Shown here in pieces: positions 7,274 through 17,046 of a DNA stretch of 64,000 nt. The translations under genes were made by a program, and so were the position numbers. Positions within the stretch are counted from its first letter, which is position 1. Every line of letters starts with the position of its first letter. The notes under the pieces are model-generated. The model saw only the letters and a list, made by a program, of their open reading frames with translations. It was not told the origin of the DNA and did no database searches. Source of the DNA: Helicobacter canadensis MIT 98-5491 (GTDB taxonomy: Bacteria; Campylobacterota; Campylobacteria; Campylobacterales; Helicobacteraceae); contig NZ_CM000776.2 in NCBI RefSeq assembly GCF_000162575.1, forward strand, positions 376,950 to 440,949. Direction: 5' to 3'.

Positions 7274-8815
7274 TTAGTGTGCAAAGCCTTTTTTGATTTG
7301 TCGCAAAATAATGCCAATTTCAGCAATTAACAATGCGGTAAATAAAACCAAAAAGATAAAGAAAGAAATTTGCACATTAACACTGCTTAAATGGGTGGCA
7401 GCCACTCCAACAGGCATTAAATCTTGAATCGCCCAAGGTTGCCTACCTACTTCTGCGACAATCCAGCCACATTCTGCAGCAATGTATCCAAGCGGAATTG
7501 TCCATAAAGCAATCCATAGAATTTTTCTAAATTTTGTAATTTCATTTGCCATTGCAAGATAGAGCACTACAATAAATAAAACAAAAAACCAACTTCCTAA
7601 TGCCACCATTAAGTGAAAAGTGTAAAAGGTTAGGGCAATTGGTGGCACGGCTTCTTTAGCATCTTTTAAATAGCCATATCCAAAATAAGGCATATTTTCT
7701 TTGACAATTTGAGAATATTGTCCTAAATCATTTGCAGCAATTCCAGATTCTCTACCTTTTTTGTATTCTCTAAAGGCTTCTAGGGCTAGATGACCTTTTT
7801 GGATTTTCTCTTCAATACTCATAATGTTTTTTTCTGCATTACCATACACTAAATCATTGATTCCTGGAACAAAGCTATTACGAGAGCGATTTCCTAAAAT
7901 TGAAAGTGCATAAGGAATAGTAATATTAAATAAAAAGGTATTTTGATCATCTCCAATTTGTTTATTGGGGTTTAAAATACCAAAGGCTACAAGTCCTGCT
8001 CGATGCTCACCTTCGTAGATTCCCTCCATTGCAGCAAGTTTCATTGGTTGTTTTTGGGTAACTTGATAGGCACTTTCATCACCACTAACAAAGAGAAAGA
8101 TTGAAGTGATAAGCCCAAAACTTGCTCCTACAATGAGCGATTTTTTAGCCGCTATAACATCACGCCCTTTTAAGAGAAACCAAGCAGAGATTCCCATTAC
8201 AAGTAAAGCAGAAATAACATAGCCACTTGAAATGGTGTGCAAAAATTTACTAATTGCTACAGGGCTTAATGCCACTTCAAAAAAGTTTGTCATTTCATTT
8301 CTAGCGCTTTCTAAATTAAAGGTTGTTCCAATAGGATATTGCATCCAGCCATTTGCCACCAAAATCCAAAAGGCACTTAAATTAGAACCAATTGCAACAA
8401 GCCAGGTGGAAAGTAAGTGAAATTTAGGGGAGACTTTATTCCATCCAAAAAACATTACAGCAAAAAAAGTAGCTTCTAAAAAGAAAGCCATAATGCCCTC
8501 AATGGCTAATGGTGCGCCAAAAATATCACCAACAAACCACGAATAATTTGCCCAGTTTGTCCCAAATTCAAACTCCATAATAATGCCTGTTGCTACACCA
8601 ATAGCAAAATTAACTGCAAAGATTCCTAGCCAAAATTGTGTAATTTTTTTCCATTCTTCATTTTTAGTTTTAACATAAATGCTTTCCATAATTGCTAAAA
8701 TAAAAGAAAGCCCTAAAGTTAAAGGCACAAATAAAAAATGATAAAGTGCTGTCAAGGCAAATTGCGCTCTACTCCAATCGACACTTGCTGCTCTTTGTAG
8801 TAATTCTTGTTCCAT
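7274..8815 (-). CDS. cydA: Cytochrome bd-type quinol oxidase subunit I
   Basis: The haem-carrying subunit of the quinol oxidase. His26 in LTALYHFLFVPLTLGLS is the expected axial ligand near the N terminus. The GRQPW motif (in EVGRQPWAIQDLMP) and FEFGTNW and SPKFH blocks are conserved. The periplasmic Q-loop is of the short type, consistent with CioA-like oxidases. The length of 513 residues is normal. Upstream, after nine bases, is the DUF4492 gene, and cydB is directly downstream. Together with the futalosine gene mqnD in this window this fits a menaquinone-based microaerobic respiratory chain. Confidence 0.93.
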   Translation of the reverse strand: MEQELLQRAASVDWSRAQFALTALYHFLFVPLTLGLSFILAIMESIYVKTKNEEWKKITQFWLGIFAVNFAIGVATGIIMEFEFGTNWANYSWFVGDIFGAPLAIEGIMAFFLEATFFAVMFFGWNKVSPKFHLLSTWLVAIGSNLSAFWILVANGWMQYPIGTTFNLESARNEMTNFFEVALSPVAISKFLHTISSGYVISALLVMGISAWFLLKGRDVIAAKKSLIVGASFGLITSIFLFVSGDESAYQVTQKQPMKLAAMEGIYEGEHRAGLVAFGILNPNKQIGDDQNTFLFNITIPYALSILGNRSRNSFVPGINDLVYGNAEKNIMSIEEKIQKGHLALEAFREYKKGRESGIAANDLGQYSQIVKENMPYFGYGYLKDAKEAVPPIALTFYTFHLMVALGSWFFVLFIVVLYLAMANEITKFRKILWIALWTIPLGYIAAECGWIVAEVGRQPWAIQDLMPVGVAATHLSSVNVQISFFIFLVLFTALLIAEIGIILRQIKKGFAH

Positions 8816-8824
8816 TTTATTCCT

Positions 8825-9034
8825 TTAAAATTCTGTGAGATTTTTGCTAACAAATTTGCTTTTTTCTTCTTGTGTTTGGAAGTTTGTTTTTAGGCTTTTG
8901 TCATAAATAAAGATTTTTAAAAAACCAAAGATAATGAGAAGCTTAAGGATGATGACTAGCCAAAGACTTCTCCCTAAAGTCATATTTCTAAAACCATCAT
9001 AATAAAGGTAAAAGATTCTAGATAAGAATTGCAT
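8825..9034 (-). CDS. DUF4492 protein, cytochrome bd-associated
   Basis: A 69-residue protein with the DUF4492 pattern: FYLYYDGFRNMTLGRSLW at residues 8-25, one membrane segment (about 26-43, VIILKLLIIFGFLKIFI), then a charged tail with EEKSKFVSKNLTEF. Genes of this family sit directly upstream of cydA in Bacteroidetes and Campylobacterota, as here (nine-base gap to cydA). The role is unknown; assembly or stability of the oxidase is the natural inference. It is the first gene of the operon. Confidence 0.82.
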   Translation of the reverse strand: MQFLSRIFYLYYDGFRNMTLGRSLWLVIILKLLIIFGFLKIFIYDKSLKTNFQTQEEKSKFVSKNLTEF

Positions 9035-9192
9035 TGTCTCCCTTGTTGGCTATATTTGAAATGAATTTGAAATTTTAGTCTTTTAATTTTAAAAAAACAT
9101 TAGGCAAAAAATATAGTAAAATTATTCAGAATAAGGGTCTATTTTATTTTAATTCGTTAGAATTTAGTTTTTATTTTCTTGTAGGAGAAAGA

Positions 9193-11514
<2,322 letters not shown>

Positions 11515-11515
<1 letters not shown>

Positions 11516-11769
11516 TGATGGATGAAGAAGATTTTGGCTACCAAAAGGGAGGGTTTTATAAGCTACTTCCCTTTTTGAGCCTTTTGTTGGTGATTTGTAT
11601 CGCAGGAGTTTATTTTGGGAATTTACTCTTTGGTAATAATTCTTTAAAGGTTTTATTGGAACTTAGAGAAAAAGAAAGGCAAATGTCCCAAGAAGTAAAG
11701 CATCTTATGGATGAAAATGCAAAATTCCAAAAAGAATTTTTTGAATTGAAAGGATTGGAGCCACAATGA
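11515..11769 (+). CDS. FtsB/DivIC-like septum-formation protein
   Basis: An 84-residue bitopic protein: a short cytoplasmic start, one membrane segment at about 18-39 (LLPFLSLLLVICIAGVYFGNLL), and a coiled coil at about 45-80 with the FtsB/DivIC-style LREKERQMSQEVKHLMDENAKFQKE pattern. It occupies the position of HP0155 in the conserved recA-eno cluster. FtsB-type proteins bind FtsL in the divisome. No enzymatic motif is present. The start overlaps the eno stop by one base, and its own stop overlaps the AMIN gene start by four bases, so all three are coupled. Confidence 0.7.
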
Positions 11770-12473
11770 AGATTTTGAGTGTATTGTTTATCTTTGTTTT
11801 GAGTGTGTTTGCTAATGAGCCCAAAGCATTACCTAAGATTCCAGAACTTAATATTCAAGCTCCTATAGAAGTGCAAAAAGTGCAGTCAGTGAGTGAAAAC
11901 AATAGCACAAAAGTTACTAGAAATCCATTTGAATCAGTGATGACACCAAAGGAGAGTGGGCAGATTTCAAATCCACCTAAATTGGATTTATTTACTCAAA
12001 CAGCTTTAAATCTCCCTTCTACGGCACGAAAGATTAAAAAAATTACTCTTTCCTACCAAAATCTTGATGGTTCTATTAGTGTTATTGAGAAAGAACTTGA
12101 TGGGGATATTGATTGGCATTTTCCACTTGTGTTAAGTCAAGAAGTGCAAGCAAATGCGACCCTACCTACTATGAGTGATTTTAACTTCCATAAACTTTTT
12201 GATTTTCATATTAAAGATAAAAAGATTACCTTAAAAACACCTTTGCAGTTAATAAGAGATTTTACACTTGCTTCTCCAACACGATTGATTCTTGATTTTA
12301 AAAATAATAGCAAACAAAGTTTGAAAGATTCAATGACAACGCATTTGCCAGTTGTGAATAAAGTAGAGTTGCAGACTCATTTGGATTTTTACCGAATCAC
12401 GCTCAATTTAGATGGACAATATAAATATTCTTTGCAAAATACAAAAGAGGGTTTGGAAATTGCATTCTACTAA
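11766..12473 (+). CDS. Exported AMIN-domain-like protein
   Basis: A 235-residue protein with signal peptide 1-16 (cleavage after VFA), a low-complexity region to about residue 85, and a C-terminal domain (about 145-235) with the beta pattern of AMIN domains: FDFHIKDKKITLKTP, PTRLILDFKN, and HLDFYRITLNLDGQYKYSL. AMIN domains localise periplasmic proteins to septa or secretion complexes by binding peptidoglycan. It corresponds in position to HP0156. It overlaps the ftsB-like gene by four bases and the true aroK start lies inside its last codons, so translation of aroK is probably coupled to it. Confidence 0.7.
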   Translation: MKILSVLFIFVLSVFANEPKALPKIPELNIQAPIEVQKVQSVSENNSTKVTRNPFESVMTPKESGQISNPPKLDLFTQTALNLPSTARKIKKITLSYQNLDGSISVIEKELDGDIDWHFPLVLSQEVQANATLPTMSDFNFHKLFDFHIKDKKITLKTPLQLIRDFTLASPTRLILDFKNNSKQSLKDSMTTHLPVVNKVELQTHLDFYRITLNLDGQYKYSLQNTKEGLEIAFY

Positions 12474-12960
12474 TCTTGTCTTGATTGGATTTATGGGAAG
12501 TGGAAAAAGTAGCGTTGCCAAAGCACTTTATCAACATACTCGCTCCTTGATACTTGATAGTGATCTAATGATTGAAAATAATGAAAACATGACAATTCCT
12601 GAAATTTTTTCTCAAAAAGGCGAGCAATATTTTAGAGATCTTGAGAGAGCATTTTGTCTTTTTGTATCCCAAAATATCCGCCATTGCATTATTTCAACAG
12701 GAGGTGGAATGCCTATGTTTTGTGATGTTAAACAAATGGGAAAAGTGTTTTTTTTGGATCTTAGTTTTGAAGATATTCTTTTGCGTCTTAGCAAAGAAGA
12801 GAGACTTAAACGACCACTTTTTAAAAATCAAAAAGCAGCTTTAGAGCTTTATCAAAAACGCTATCAAGTTTATAAAGATTCTGCACATTTTTGCATTAAT
12901 GCCAATCGCAGTATTCCAGAAATTACGCAGGAAATTTTAGATTGTTTGCCAATGAAATAA
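12460..12960 (+). CDS. aroK: Shikimate kinase
   Basis: Phosphorylates shikimate at the 3-OH in chorismate synthesis. The chosen start is a TTG at 12460, preceded eight bases earlier by GAGGG (12447-12451). It gives 166 residues beginning M-H-S-T-N-L-V-L-I-G, close to the 162 of H. pylori AroK. An ATG at 12412 in the same frame would add 16 residues with no family similarity. Motifs present are the P-loop GFMGSGKSS, the shikimate-binding DSD and STGGGMP, and the lid region RLSKEERLKRPLF. The first 14 bases lie inside the AMIN gene, in a different frame. Confidence 0.92.
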   Translation: MHSTNLVLIGFMGSGKSSVAKALYQHTRSLILDSDLMIENNENMTIPEIFSQKGEQYFRDLERAFCLFVSQNIRHCIISTGGGMPMFCDVKQMGKVFFLDLSFEDILLRLSKEERLKRPLFKNQKAALELYQKRYQVYKDSAHFCINANRSIPEITQEILDCLPMK

Positions 12961-13005
12961 TTAAGATGGGTGCTTGAAGTATTTTAGAAGTTTTGAGAGA
13001 TTATT

Positions 13006-14022
13006 ATGAATATTCTTGTTCGTCTTCCAAATTGGCTAGGTGATGCGGTGATGGCGACATTTGCCTTAGAGATTCTCTATCGCACTTATCCAAATGCTCA
13101 TTTTTATTTTGTAGGAAGTAAGGTGAGTTGCGCGCTTTTTAGCCATTATTCTAATATCACGACTATCATTGATAATAGCAAACAAGCTAAATTTAGAATT
13201 TTAGCACTTTATAGACTTGCTAAAGCTATTCCTCCTTGTGAGATTGCTTTGACTTTTCAAAATAACTTTTTCTCCGCACTTTTCTTATTTTTTAATCGTG
13301 CTAAAAAACGCATTGGTTATGCCAATGAGTTGCGTTCTTTACTTTTAAATATTGCCTTAAAAAAGCCCAAAAAACTCCACGAATCTCTAAGGTTTGCCAA
13401 ACTTGTAGAAGCTATTATTCCTAATCATTGCGTTGAGCCAAAACTCTATTTAAAACCACCTAAAATCTCCATAACACTTCCTATGCATTTTAATCATTTA
13501 AAAATTGCAGGAATCAATGCGGGTGCGGCTTTTGGAAGTGCTAAGCGTTGGGAGGAGCAATATTTTGCTGCTGTGATAGAGGATTTATTAAAGCACGATT
13601 TTTGTGTGATTCTCTTTGGCGTAGAATCAGAAAACCCTATTAACGAAAAGATTCTCTCTTATCTTAAACAAAGCAATAAAATATTAAATCTAAGTGGAAA
13701 AACCAATCTTCAAGAATTAATGGCGTATTTTTCAAAACTTCACATTCTTATCACCAATGATAGCGGTCCTATGCACATTGCCGCAGCTTTAAATATTCCC
13801 ACTATTGCACTTTTTGGACCAACTAACCAAGAGGAAACTTGCCCCTTTAATGCAGAGCATTCTTATATTCTTTCTCTTCAAACCTTTCACAAAGCACTTT
13901 CGTGCCAACCTTGCAAAAAACGCTCCTGCCCTATCTCACAAGATTCTGCTACTTATCACGCTTGTATGCGAGAATTAAAACCACAATGGGTGATTGAAAA
14001 AATTCATTCCCTTATAAGTTAG
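13006..14022 (+). CDS. waaF: ADP-heptose:LPS heptosyltransferase II
   Basis: A GT9-family glycosyltransferase adding the second heptose of the lipopolysaccharide inner core at the cytoplasmic face of the inner membrane. It opens with the classic MNILVRLPNWLGDAVMATFALE. The donor-binding half shows NAGAAFGSAKRWEEQYFAAV and NDSGPMHIAAALNIPTIALFGPTN. The 338-residue length is right. A cysteine-rich stretch near the C terminus (SCQPCKKRSCPIS) is typical of WaaF. It stands alone between aroK (45-base gap) and mqnD (42-base gap), all on the plus strand. Confidence 0.92.
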   Translation: MNILVRLPNWLGDAVMATFALEILYRTYPNAHFYFVGSKVSCALFSHYSNITTIIDNSKQAKFRILALYRLAKAIPPCEIALTFQNNFFSALFLFFNRAKKRIGYANELRSLLLNIALKKPKKLHESLRFAKLVEAIIPNHCVEPKLYLKPPKISITLPMHFNHLKIAGINAGAAFGSAKRWEEQYFAAVIEDLLKHDFCVILFGVESENPINEKILSYLKQSNKILNLSGKTNLQELMAYFSKLHILITNDSGPMHIAAALNIPTIALFGPTNQEETCPFNAEHSYILSLQTFHKALSCQPCKKRSCPISQDSATYHACMRELKPQWVIEKIHSLIS

Positions 14023-14064
14023 TTTCCATTAAAATTAATATTAAATTTTATACAAAGTAAGACT

Positions 14065-14925
14065 ATGAGGACAATACAAATAGGGCATTCACCAGATGCC
14101 GATGATCTTTTTATGTATTATGCCATTGCTTTTGGCTGGGTAGGTAATACTATTGCGTTTGAAAATCAAGCTTTAGATATACAAACTTTAAATGAAATGG
14201 CATTGGGGGGTGTATTAGATATTTCGGCTATTTCTTTTGGGGTATATCCTTTTTTGGCTCAAGAACAAGCCTTATTGAGAACGGGTGTTAGCTTTGGTGA
14301 GGGGTATGGACCTAAATTGATTAAAAAAAAAGGTAAAACACTTAAAAAGAATTTTAAAGTTGCTTTAAGTGGCAAACACACGACTAATGCGATGATTTTT
14401 AAAATCGCCTATCCTCAAGCAAGAATCTATTATAAAAATTTTTTGGAAATTGAAAAAGCGGTTTTAGAAGATGAGGTTGATGCGGGTGTTTTAATTCACG
14501 AATCTATTTTACAATATGATTCTAATCTTGAAGTTGAATGTGAAATTTGGGATATTTGGAATGATTTAAATCGCCAAAATCTCCCTTTGCCACTAGGGGG
14601 AATGTGTATTCGCCGATCCTTGCCACTTAGTGTTGCCATAGAATGTGAGGAAATACTCACTCAAGCTGTTAGGGTCGCGCTAAAAAACAAATCACTCCTT
14701 TCTAAAATGCTTTTAGAGAGAAATTTAGTTCGTGTTGATTCAAAGAAGCTTGAGCATTATCTCAATCTTTATGCCAATGAAGATTCAGTCTCGCTAAGCG
14801 ATAAGCAACTCAAAGCGATTAATATGCTTTTTAAACTTGGATTTGATTATAAATTATGTCCGCAGATTCTTGATGTTAATGATTGTTTGATACCTAGGGA
14901 GTATAAAGACTTTAGAAATCAATAG
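14065..14925 (+). CDS. mqnD: MqnD-type 1,4-dihydroxy-6-naphthoate synthase (futalosine pathway)
   Basis: The protein has the MqnA/MqnD periplasmic-binding-protein-like fold: it begins IGHSPDADDLFMYYAI and carries LTRTG-like (LLRTGVSFGEGYGPKLI), SGKHTTNA, VDAGVLIHES and PLPLGGMCIRR blocks, which fit MqnD more than MqnA. MqnD cleaves cyclic de-hypoxanthine futalosine in the menaquinone route used by Helicobacter and Campylobacter. The length of 286 residues is normal. The stop overlaps the convergent tonB-like gene by seven bases. MqnA is the alternative; I favour MqnD from the IHES and LPLGG motifs. Confidence 0.82.
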   Translation: MRTIQIGHSPDADDLFMYYAIAFGWVGNTIAFENQALDIQTLNEMALGGVLDISAISFGVYPFLAQEQALLRTGVSFGEGYGPKLIKKKGKTLKKNFKVALSGKHTTNAMIFKIAYPQARIYYKNFLEIEKAVLEDEVDAGVLIHESILQYDSNLEVECEIWDIWNDLNRQNLPLPLGGMCIRRSLPLSVAIECEEILTQAVRVALKNKSLLSKMLLERNLVRVDSKKLEHYLNLYANEDSVSLSDKQLKAINMLFKLGFDYKLCPQILDVNDCLIPREYKDFRNQ

Positions 14926-15734
14926 ATTCGATACATTACGCGGATTCGAATTTTAGTTTTAACTGCAGGATAGGGATAGTCTTTGTAGGCAATTTCAATA
15001 GTATGGAGACTATTGTCATCTAAAAGTCTAAAGCCACTTGGCGTGAGTAGTTTTAAATCAGAAATATCGCCATTTGGATGCAAATAAAATTCCACAATAT
15101 TATCGCCTTGTTGCCCCATTTGTCCGGCAATTTGTGGGTATTTGAGATATTGTTGTGTGATTTTGCCTATACTGCTTAGATTATCTTCTATAAATTTTCT
15201 TTCTTCATAATTTAAAGAATACAAATCTTCACCATATAGTTCTTTAATTTCTTGATTTGCCATATTTTTGCCATAATCATAAATTGAAGGTGAAGAGAGC
15301 TTTGAAGTGGGATTGCTTTTAAGAGAGGAGGCAAGGGGGTTTGGAGTTGATTTACTTGTTTTTTGGGCTTCTTTTTGGGGAGTGGGCTTGGGAGTAGGTT
15401 GTTTTGTTTTAGAATCTTTTGTGGTTTTGGGTTTTGATTCTTTGTTTTGAGTTTCTAGTTTGGGAGTTGGTTTGTCATTTTTGGTTATTTTGGGTTCTTC
15501 TTTGGCAACAGAAGCAGATGATTCTTGAGTTTGCATAGGATTGGGGGGATTTTGTGTAAAATTTTGTGTAGGAGGGGAAAATTTAAAATTTTTAATACTA
15601 ATGCGTTCCCCTTCCTTACTTCCGTGTTTGGGTGGTTTATAGGCATCATCTTGGGGTAATTTGATAAAAATCAATAGCAAAATAATGAAGTGAATTAAGA
15701 GCGATAAAAAAAACGCAATGAGATTGTTTTTCAT
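14919..15734 (-). CDS. TonB-like energy-transducing protein
   Basis: A 271-residue protein with one N-terminal membrane anchor (about 5-25), a long Pro/Lys/Thr/Gln-rich periplasmic spacer (about 30-140), and a C-terminal domain of TonB type (about 185-271: EFYLHPNGDISDLKLLTPSGFRLLDDNSLHTIEIAYKDYPYP). This architecture would carry proton-motive energy from ExbBD to outer-membrane transporters. It is directly downstream of fliO, with adjacent coordinates, in the position of HP0582. No exbBD genes are next to it. The spacer composition makes homology outside the last 80 residues uninformative. Confidence 0.8.
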   Translation of the reverse strand: MKNNLIAFFLSLLIHFIILLLIFIKLPQDDAYKPPKHGSKEGERISIKNFKFSPPTQNFTQNPPNPMQTQESSASVAKEEPKITKNDKPTPKLETQNKESKPKTTKDSKTKQPTPKPTPQKEAQKTSKSTPNPLASSLKSNPTSKLSSPSIYDYGKNMANQEIKELYGEDLYSLNYEERKFIEDNLSSIGKITQQYLKYPQIAGQMGQQGDNIVEFYLHPNGDISDLKLLTPSGFRLLDDNSLHTIEIAYKDYPYPAVKTKIRIRVMYRIY

Positions 15735-16175
15735 TTAGTGTTTTTCTTGCTTCAATAATTCCCCAAAATCTTCCAAAGGATATTTATCAACTAAAGTGGC
15801 TCCATTTTGGTTTAATATCACAATATAGCGCATTTTGTAAAGCTCAAAAACTACCAATTTGGTATTAAGCGATAAAGGAGTGTTAGAGAGAATTGTAATG
15901 GGAAAATCCTTTGGATTTTTTTTAAAAAAATCTAAAAAGTTATTGTTGGAATCTTTATAATAAACCCTTTTGCGAACATACCATAGTAGCACTAAAAGTC
16001 CAACTAAGATAAGAATTACACCGCTATATTGGAATAAATTAATGCTCTCTAAAGGTGATTTAGCCATTTCAAAAGGAAAGGCTTTGCTACTTTCTTCTAA
16101 GATTTTAGTTGATTCTATTTTGTCTTGTGCAATGCTAATTGCTACGCAAAATAAAATCCAAAATAATATTTTCAT
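15735..16175 (-). CDS. fliO: FliO-like flagellar export protein
   Basis: A 146-residue protein with a signal-like N-terminal hydrophobic segment (1-16), a periplasmic stretch, a membrane segment at about 50-68 (GVILILVGLLVLLWYVR) and a cytoplasmic domain with an SpoA-adjacent strand pattern (LSLNTKLVVFELYKMRYIVILNQNGATLVDK), which is the FliO layout. It sits directly after fliN with a four-base overlap. The same place is held by HP0583 in H. pylori and Cj0352 in C. jejuni, which are treated as FliO. FliO assists assembly of the FliPQR export gate. Sequence similarity within FliO is low, so context carries much of the call. Confidence 0.75.
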   Translation of the reverse strand: MKILFWILFCVAISIAQDKIESTKILEESSKAFPFEMAKSPLESINLFQYSGVILILVGLLVLLWYVRKRVYYKDSNNNFLDFFKKNPKDFPITILSNTPLSLNTKLVVFELYKMRYIVILNQNGATLVDKYPLEDFGELLKQEKH

Positions 16176-16531
16176 ACTGCACTAATGCTTTCTCGTGTAA
16201 GATAATAAATAATGGCATTAGAATCTAAAATTTCATTCACCCTAATGGCAAGATTCTTTTCATAGACCATAACTTCACCTTTACCCACGATTCTACCATT
16301 AATATAAATCTCCACACTCTCTCCTGCTGGTTTTTGCAGATCAATAATAGATCCTTTTTCAAAACGCAAGATCTCTAAGAGTGGAATCTTTGCAGAACCA
16401 AGTTCAGCGTGAAAGGCAACTTTCATATCTAATAATCCACCATAATTATTCATAATTCCTTCAAGATAGCGTGCTAAATCCTCTTGTTTTGGTGCTTGTA
16501 TCTTGGCTAAAGTAAATTCATCTGCTGGCAT
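16172..16531 (-). CDS. fliN: Flagellar motor switch protein FliN
   Basis: A 119-residue C-ring subunit. The SpoA domain covers about 40-115: MKVAFHAELGSAKIPLLEILRFEKGSIIDL, then VEIYINGRIVGKGEVMVYEKNLAIRVNEIL. The N-terminal tail before residue 35 is short. FliN with FliM and FliG sets rotation direction and docks the export ATPase. It follows the CheX-like gene by 18 bases and overlaps fliO by four bases, so the unit is cheX-like, fliN, fliO, tonB-like, transcribed from the promoter at 16994-16999. Confidence 0.93.
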   Translation of the reverse strand: MPADEFTLAKIQAPKQEDLARYLEGIMNNYGGLLDMKVAFHAELGSAKIPLLEILRFEKGSIIDLQKPAGESVEIYINGRIVGKGEVMVYEKNLAIRVNEILDSNAIIYYLTRESISAV

Positions 16532-16549
16532 TTTTTCTCTACTTTGTGG

Positions 16550-16966
16550 TTAAATATGGATAAAAAGGGAGCATCTTGCACCCTCTAAAGCAAAATTAAG
16601 GCTTTTAGAAGATGAATCTTTAAATTCTCCAAAGCCATAAACTTTAGGGGTTGAGATATTGAATCTTACCCCCTCTGTTACTGCTAAAACTTTAGCTAAC
16701 CCAATGGTGAGATTAGCGAGTTCTTGAGATAAATCTTTTAGGGCTAGTTCATCAAAATCTTCTTCCCCTAGCAATCCATTGCCAAATTTTTCTAAAAATT
16801 CCCTTGTGCTAATGAAAGTGATAGTATTTTTGTCTCCATCATTATACACAATGTCAATGCCAGACAAAAAACCTTCAAGTATTTTTTCATCTAAAACTTG
16901 TGGAGTCTTGCCTAAAGTATCTTCAATTGCCTGTTTGAAGGCATTTTTAATGATTTTATCTAGCAT
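16550..16966 (-). CDS. CheX/CheC-like protein in the fliN operon
   Basis: A 138-residue cytoplasmic protein with one CheC/CheX-type unit: a phosphatase-like helix KDLSQELANLTIGLAKVLA where Glu82 and Asn85 form the ExxN pair used by CheC/CheX/FliY to attack CheY-phosphate, then the beta strands FNISTPKVYGFGE and SLNFALEGARCSLFIHI. Only one ExxN site is seen, as in CheX. It is first in the operon upstream of fliN, the same position as Cj0350 in C. jejuni. A role as CheY-P phosphatase or C-ring accessory is inferred from the motif and context, not shown. Confidence 0.65.
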   Translation of the reverse strand: MLDKIIKNAFKQAIEDTLGKTPQVLDEKILEGFLSGIDIVYNDGDKNTITFISTREFLEKFGNGLLGEEDFDELALKDLSQELANLTIGLAKVLAVTEGVRFNISTPKVYGFGEFKDSSSKSLNFALEGARCSLFIHI

Positions 16967-16993
16967 CTACCAACCTTCTTTATTAAATCCTAG

Positions 16994-16999
16994 ATTATA
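16994..16999 (-). promoter_or_regulatory. -10 element of the cheX-like/fliN operon
   Basis: TATAAT on the minus strand within GCTATAATCTAGG, about 27 bases upstream of the first ATG of the operon at 16966, and preceded by an AT-rich tract. It looks like a housekeeping sigma-70 promoter, with no GG-N10-GC sigma-54 pattern here. Confidence 0.65.
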
Positions 17000-17046
17000 G
17001 CTAAAATTTATTTAGCTTATGCAAACTTTACAGATTTTTTTATTCT

